Source of the DNA: Symbiodinium natans
Taxonomy: Eukaryota > Sar > Dinophyceae > Suessiales > Symbiodiniaceae
Direction of reading: 5' to 3'
NCBI GenBank assembly: GCA_905221605.1
Contig: CAJNDS010000794.1
Span: forward strand, 37,501 to 69,388
Length of the DNA: 31,888 nt
The notes beneath the pieces were generated by a model. The model searched no databases, was not told the DNA's origin, and worked only from the letters and a program-made list of their open reading frames with translations. The translations under genes were made by a program, and so were the position numbers. Below, piece by piece: positions 26,903 to 31,888 of the stretch; the first letter of the stretch is position 1; each line of letters opens with the position of its first letter.

Positions 26903-27591
26903 CTAAGTCAGCCAAAGCTCCAAAACAGCGACATCTTGGCACAATGCTTTCAAGGACATGTTGAATACATCGATCATGAGATTGGTCTGGTGAGACAGGT
27001 AGCTGTGTGTTGCAACAATTGAACGAACCTGCTTCTTGTGGCATGAAAAAGCCTCTGTCCCGAACTAGAACCCGAATGCACACAAAATTGATTCTTACAG
27101 ACCTTTCGATTCGACCTAAGAGCCAAAGGGTTGCAGCCGTCGATCTGCAATGGTCTCTAGTTGGCTGGCCTTGGGCCCTTGATCAAGTATGCAACATGCT
27201 TCTCGCTGACTTATTCGTCATCCGGGTTGTTTTAAGAATATGCTTTCGAATATTTTGCTTATAGAAAACCTGAACTATTTGCAGGAAAGCCTCCCGCCGT
27301 TCCAAGGCTGTTTCAGCTTTGGACCACTTGCAATCATTCGCCAAAGTAATACGGCAACTGACAACCACAACTTGCACAAAATTTTTCTCTGGCACTCGGC
27401 CTTCGTGGTTAGGTTTGTCCACGTCCCGAAAGTGTTTTTTAACCGTGATGAACACCTCCTGAGATCTTTAAGTTTCAGAAGACGAAGCGTTTGGGAGATG
27501 GCACGACGACACGTTACCAAAGTCTCCATCTCCGACATTCCTTCACAATAGTCGCCTCAAATTGCTCGTAAAGTTCAATCTGAGCACTCAT
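26903..27591 (-). CDS. Small unknown gene, at least four exons
   Basis: Four minus-strand exons are each a whole number of codons. 27591-27541 starts ACCATG and reads MSAQIELYEQFEATIVK. 27458-27423 reads EVFITVKKHFRD. 27326-27291 reads WSKAETALERRE. 26986-26903 reads TNLMIDVFNMSLKALCQDVA, then VLELWLT and a TAG stop. Donors are GA, GT and GC; acceptors are AG. Joined, they give about 68 residues, amphipathic and mainly helical by composition, with many Glu and Lys. A further exon between 27290 and 26987 is possible. No family was recognised. It is transcribed in the same direction as the dynamin gene and ends 129 bases before it. Confidence 0.55.
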
Positions 27592-27621
27592 GGTTTGGCC
27601 CTGGCCATTGGACTTGAGGAA

Positions 27622-27963
27622 TCACTTAAATTGTCGAACGTCTACAAGCGTCAACGCTATGACCAGCACAGACTCTCCGGCGCGAGTCTTTGCTGCGCCC
27701 TTCGCGAGTAGAAGGTGTAATCCATCTGGACCGTTTCTTGCCGTGATGCCCGCCGCGTCCGGCAACGCACGCATTCCGGACACCAGCTTCGGAATGGCAG
27801 GCGAGTGAGCCTGCGTCGTTCCTTCTTTTCGGCCGTGGGCTCGCGTGGCACGTCCCGCCTTGGCGCAGCACAGGCAAGTCCAGCTTGCTGGAAAAGGTGT
27901 CAGGGCCGCAACTGAAACAGCAGCGCCAGTGTCCACCAGCAGGTGTCCTTGAAGGGCGATTTC
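27622..27963 (-). pseudogene. Retropepsin-like reading frame, probable decayed retroelement fragment
   Basis: A minus frame reads IALQGHLLVDTGAAVSVAAL and stays open to 27622. The LVDTGAAVSV string matches the catalytic DTGA motif and flanking hydrophobics of retropepsin-type aspartic proteases in retroelement Pol polyproteins. A stop lies about 9 codons before it, and no reverse transcriptase or RNase H motif follows: the next sequence leftward is the small gene at 27591. It may be a truncated retroelement, or a single-copy domesticated protease domain. Confidence 0.4.
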
Positions 27964-28087
27964 AGTTCATTCTTGCTTCAGTCTTGCAATGAGAGAAGTG
28001 CAGTCTCGCAAAATGCGGGTCATGTGTCCATGCGTTTGCCAGTAGATCAAAACCTCCGTCCATAATCGACACTAAATCATCAATAGA

Positions 28088-28672
28088 TCATAAAGCCACG
28101 TCAGCGAACAAGCCGGGCATGTTGATCTCAGCAGTCGAAAGTTGTGAGTGAACACTTGCACGCAAGGACCAGCCAGCGTGCGCTATTGCCAGGGTTGGTT
28201 TGTCGTACTTGCCTGGGCTTGTCGAATCGACACTGCTGGAATCACCGGCAGCTTGCGCTTGCACATCCCCGGATGGGGATGTGCATTTCAAATGTGCTCG
28301 TCCAGAATCCCGCGCCCCCCAAAAAGCAGCACCAGCAGGAATTACAACTTGCTCTAAAGCAGCTAGGGCAGGCGGCGTTTGATGCCACATCGCCCTTATT
28401 GCAGCTCGAACGTTCCATTCAGTGACTGTTCCATTGCTGCTGAGCTGAAGCGGAAATTTGGTAAGTGTGGCAAGCTGCTGCCATTCAGGGTGTTGCCGCT
28501 TGGCATTTCCGTACAGCTTGGCCCAAAAATGATTGAGAGCTCCTTTGTTGACATGTACAGCGGTTGCCAACCCCAGTTGGGCCGCCCAGTGTGCCGTGAA
28601 TGCATCGTACCAATTTGCTTGCGGTGGGGCGGCCGTTTGGCACAAACTGAAACATGCCTCCGCCAGTTTCCG
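28088..28672 (-). CDS. Unknown open frame, possible retroelement part or gene
   Basis: About 190 codons stay open on the minus strand, entering through an in-frame region after a stop near 28680. It reads KLAEACFSLCQTAAPPQANW early, then AQLGLATAVHVNKGALNHFW and WNVRAAIRAMWHQTPPALAA. The composition is normal for protein. The frame lies 125 bases upstream of the retropepsin-like frame on the same strand, so it could be its upstream part. No domain was recognised. Confidence 0.35.
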   Translation of the reverse strand, partial: RKLAEACFSLCQTAAPPQANWYDAFTAHWAAQLGLATAVHVNKGALNHFWAKLYGNAKRQHPEWQQLATLTKFPLQLSSNGTVTEWNVRAAIRAMWHQTPPALAALEQVVIPAGAAFWGARDSGRAHLKCTSPSGDVQAQAAGDSSSVDSTSPGKYDKPTLAIAHAGWSLRASVHSQLSTAEINMPGLFADVAL

Positions 28673-29690
28673 TCACGGATAGAGGGAGCCGGAAAGGAAG
28701 ACATAGATCGACCTCCCGGCCTGCCAATCGTCCTCGGCTCGGGTCGCCGAACAGTGAAGTCCGCTCAAGTCGGAGGCCAGGCAAGGGCGGATTACAGATA
28801 TTCAAATTAATGGCACCGCCTGCTGCCGCCGTGGCTTTCTGGGCCGGCACGGCCCATGAGCGACCTGTCCCGATACAGTACTGATAGCAGCCTTCGTAAG
28901 TGGGTATGTAAGAGCACTTCTGCGGCATAAAATCTGGCGTGGCTCGACGCCAAGTCATCCACGTTTCGACGGTCGTCCCGCTAGAGAGCCTACTCACCCG
29001 TCAAAGGACAGCCCGGAACGCAGCTAAACATGGAGACCGGAAGAGCGAGAGTTCCGACGAAGAAGCAACAGAAACAGCAGCAAGTTCGTAACTGGCTTCT
29101 GAGCTCCATACTACAAACTTGGCCACCTGCCCGGAGGCGCAGTTTGGTGTGCATCGAAGGCGAGGAGCAGCCTGCCAGCCATTCGTCGGAGTCGCTTTTG
29201 CAAACCTGGACTCCAGGGATTCCTCTCATCTGACGACGCATGAACAGCAAATGCAGGCATATGCCGCTTGTGAGCAGCGCAAGGCTTCTCAGGGGAATTC
29301 CCTTTCCTCGGTGGATTCGCACATTGCTCAGTGCTCCAGTCGCCTTGCAGGGGGGAACTCTTTGTGTTTGTCGCCTGCTGGGACTTCGGGCTGCCGCAGG
29401 GGTCGTTCCATGACACTACGGTGCCAGGATTGACGCCCGTGGGGTCCTCGTCGATCGGCGTTTCCTCCGGCGTGCCCGCAGGGCACCTGCTCTTGTCCAC
29501 GGTGAAGTTTTGTGCGCCTCATAGCCTGTTAGTAAGCCGGCCAGCCAGTAGTCAGGATCACCGTAACTTGCCATTCCACTCCAGAGCAATAATCTGTACA
29601 TCCGTGTCTTTTCTCAGGGTTTCGATGTCTTTTTTGGATGGGGTGGTGATGGTTCAACACACAAGAAGCCTTGATATTTGAGGGGCCTAA
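28673..29690. other. GC-rich stretch open on both strands, coding strand unclear
   Basis: The minus frame 28997-28673 has SYIPTYEGCYQYCIGTGRSW and the minus frame 29500-29111 has CPAGTPEETPIDEDPTGVNP. The plus strand is open at 29030-29233 (KKQQKQQQVRNWLLSSILQT) and 29331-29681. No motif settles the strand. A retroelement gag-like region upstream of the protease-like frame is one possibility on the minus strand. Confidence 0.25.
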
Positions 29691-29984
29691 TTTGGCTCAA
29701 ATGGAAAATTCTTTTGGCATGTTTATGCACTGCAAAAGATTGAAAAGAAGCCCTCGACAGGACGGCTTTGCTCGAAACAAAAGTATAAACAAGGGAGATA
29801 AAACAAGCCCCGCGAACATGTTATTGTGTGGCCCGATACAAAACATAAAGTCATATCCCGAAACATGATGAAGAAGCAGAGCCCCGAAAGCCCGAGCGAG
29901 ACACGTATGGGTTATTCTCTGTAGGGGTTTCGGGGCTTAGCGCTTCGGATCTGACTATGATTTGTTGTTAACCTGCCCGGCCAC

Positions 29985-30680
29985 AGCAGCCCTAAACCCA
30001 TGAACCTTGATTATTAGGCCCTGAGCCCTAAACCCTCAACCCTAAACCTTAAACCCAAACCAAACCCCTACCCTGAACCCTAAATCCTTGTCAAGGCCCT
30101 GTCAGGTTCCGGCATCTTGATCCAATTGATGGAGAGTGACGGGGGCGCTGTGAACGCGCTGGTGAAGGTGTGACCCTTCAAAGCGCTGGTGAACGTGCAA
30201 GTTTTGTCTATGCTGGCGAAGTGTCTTGAAGGTGCTGTGCAAGTGCTGCCGCCTCTCATGGACATACATATTTTTTGGCGCAGAAGCAACATTATCCGAG
30301 GGCAGAAGCAACAGTAATCGAAGGCAGAGCTTCAAGTGCTACATTTAAACCCGAAATCTCACTCTGTTCCGGTGTAGAAGCAACTGCAAGAGCCACAAAC
30401 CCTAAACACCAACTGGCTGCAGGCGCCTGAAGCCGGTGGAGAAGGCTAGTGTGGGGAGGGCAGGTTTTTCAGGGTTTGTTTGGGGCTACGTGGTTGTTTA
30501 GTTGTTCATGTTCTGAAGCCCGAGCACAAAGCTTCGAAAACCCTGAACACTAAACACCCTAAACCCTCAACCCTAAACCTCAACCCTAAACCTAAACCTT
30601 AAACCGAAAAAGAATCCACGGCAGATCAAAGCTGCCACGTTCGCAGAGATGGGGTTAGGGGTTAGGGTTGTTTGCAAGTT
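29985..30680 (+). repeat. Scattered CCCTAAA telomere-like words
   Basis: Clusters of CCCTAAAC and CCCTAACC variants at 29992-30090 and 30535-30610, and GGGGTTAGGGGTTAGGG at 30652-30669. Between them, 30100-30350 has two internal echoes (GCGCTGGTGAA and GGCAGAAGCAAC). No gene was recognised in 29700-30700. Confidence 0.7.
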
Positions 30681-30699
30681 CGGCCGCTGCTACAGCAGC

Positions 30700-31010
30700 G
30701 ACGGCCCGTTGGGTAGGAAGTCCTTGGGCCGCCGAGGTGTCGCGGTTCCCTGCAGAACCAAGAGCTTGGTGAGCGCTATCCATCCAGCGCTACAGGTGTA
30801 GCTATTGCCTTCAAGGATGGGTTCGCCAGAAAAGAGCTCAGAGTGCTCATAAGGATAGCATCTTTCCCAGTCACTGTCTCCTCCGCCGCTGACCAACGAA
30901 GAAGCCACGCTGAATGTCGTACTACGTCCAAAAGGGGCAGTCGGGCGCCTGCTCCATTGAGCCCTGGCAGCATAGGAAAGGCAAGAGCAGGCCTGTAGCT
31001 GCCTATCACC
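30700..31010 (-). CDS. Possible exon, unassigned
   Basis: A minus frame reads APFGRSTTFSVASSLVSGGG, then DSDWERCYPYEHSELFSGEP and GNSYTCSAGWIALTKLLVLQ. The residue mix is protein-like and unlike the repeats on both sides. No stop occurs before about 30690. It is flanked by telomere-like words, so it could be a gene fragment carried with them. No family was recognised. Confidence 0.35.
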
Positions 31011-31064
31011 CAACCCCTAATATTCAAACACATGGACATGGTCTTTCCACGCAGGTTGGCGCTC

Positions 31065-31560
31065 ACATAGCTGGGTTTCGGGTTTAGGTTCAGGGTTTCG
31101 GTTTTTAGGGTTCTCGACTTTGGAGAGGGGCTGAGAATCTAGGGTCTAGCGCTCCAGATTTAGGGTTTGTAGAGTTTTGACTTGGATCGTTGAGGGCTCA
31201 GGGTTTGTGTAAGGGCTGAAGAGTCGTGCTGCAAATCATGGGAGCCATTTTACTACCTGCCCCCACGTGACCCCCATCTACGCCCCCACCCCCTCCCCAA
31301 AAGCCGACCAGCCCAACAAGACCCCGGCAAAATCAAGAAATCCCACCAAATCTCTCAAACCCACCCTCTTTCCCGAAGATTGCCCCGCGTCCCTTAAACT
31401 CGAAACCCTAAACTCTGCAGCCCCAAAGCCAAACCCTAAACCCCACACCCTAGACCCGAAACATCCCTCGAAGGTTGCAGAAGCCAACATTTCTTCTGTG
31501 ACTTAGGGCTTTCAAGTTTAAGGTTTAGGGTTTGGAGGTTGCAAACCTGAAACCGTAAAC
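31065..31560. repeat. TTTAGGG/CCCTAAA-like words in both orientations
   Basis: 31078-31205 carries GGGTTT and TTAGGG words; 31395-31450 carries CCCTAAAC words; 31500-31535 carries TTTAGGG again. The orientation switches twice within 500 bases. Nothing gene-like was seen in 31560-31760. Confidence 0.7.
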
Positions 31561-31762
31561 CTCTAGAAGACCTCAGAGATGTTTTTCTAGGGTCTGTAAG
31601 CAACTCGTAGACACTGGGACTCTTGTAAACACCTCTACTGCACCAAGCCTACACGCGACAACCTCTAAAGTTTGTCGCACTGGCAAGGCAACCCCACAAG
31701 TCACATTTACCAAAAAGAGATGCATGCGCGCGCACATGCCCCACCATCCCCCCAGCCCAACT

Positions 31763-31888
31763 AAGCTGCCACGTTCGCAGAGATCACGGTTGAGGCGAAG
31801 AGACCAACAGCTTACGGTGTAGTTCTCTAAGCTAGGGGGTTAGGGGTTAGGGTTGTTTTTGGCGCTCGCATAGCTGGGTTTGGGGTTT
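31763..31888 (+). repeat. Direct repeat of modules found at 30630-31095
   Basis: AAGCTGCCACGTTCGCAGAG occurs at 30632 and 31765. GGGGTTAGGGGTTAGGGTTG occurs at 30652 and at about 31835. GGCGCTC(A/G)CATAGCTGGG occurs near 31058 and 31860. The modules keep the same order but different spacing. Confidence 0.8.

Noticed and set aside
29870-29940. Terminator-like hairpin (AGCCCCGAAA with TTTCGGGGCTT)
   Set aside because: The stems are about 10 bases but separated by about 40 bases, with no following T-run, and bacterial-type terminators are not expected here.
1-31888. tRNA, rRNA or spliced-leader RNA genes
   Set aside because: No cloverleaf with A and B box motifs, no conserved rRNA core and no intact spliced-leader sequence was noticed by eye; a covariance-model scan would be needed to exclude short RNA genes.

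Overview
The window looks like nuclear DNA of a dinoflagellate, most likely a Symbiodinium-type alga. This is inferred from four things: all recognisable genes lie on the minus strand in one unidirectional cluster; they are split into very short exons; intron 5' ends are GT, GC or GA with AG|G at the 3' side; and TTTAGGG/CCCTAAA-type telomere-like sequence is scattered through the right half. Long single-frame ORFs are mostly misleading here, so genes were found by reading reverse-complement exons and checking that codon phase is kept across each proposed junction.

Layout in transcription order, right to left. (1) 27.6-29.7 kb holds GC-rich minus-strand reading frames, one with a retropepsin-like LVDTGAAVSV motif; this is probably a decayed retroelement or an unrecognised gene. 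(2) 26.90-27.59 kb is a small unknown gene of at least four phase-consistent exons. (3) 12.2-26.77 kb is a dynamin-related large GTPase, the best-supported gene: about 35 exons give the GTPase domain (G1 to G5), stalk, a charged insert and the GTPase effector domain, possibly followed by a proline-rich tail. (4) About 0.9-10.4 kb is a pentatricopeptide repeat (PPR) gene with at least 15 recognisable motifs, of the kind used for organelle RNA processing. (5) At the left edge are two exons of an M16 metallopeptidase resembling a mitochondrial processing peptidase subunit, running out of the window.

The most unusual DNA lies in one large gap inside the dynamin gene, about 17.1-23.7 kb, where coding stops between two neighbouring stretches of the stalk. 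The gap holds a 2.4 kb nested inverted-repeat (fold-back) element, a TTAAACCA satellite that reverses orientation in its middle, a tandem duplication of about 1 kb, CATA/TA microsatellites, G and C homopolymers and CCCTAAA-type arrays. This material is AT-rich and unlike the flanking exon-dense DNA. A 9-bp minisatellite and a (CA)n tract lie in other introns of the same gene.

The gene products are not an operon. A dynamin GTPase, a PPR protein and a processing peptidase could all touch organelle biology, but adjacency in a dinoflagellate cluster is weak evidence of shared function. Exon edges are by eye; a few exons are missing or provisional and are marked as such.
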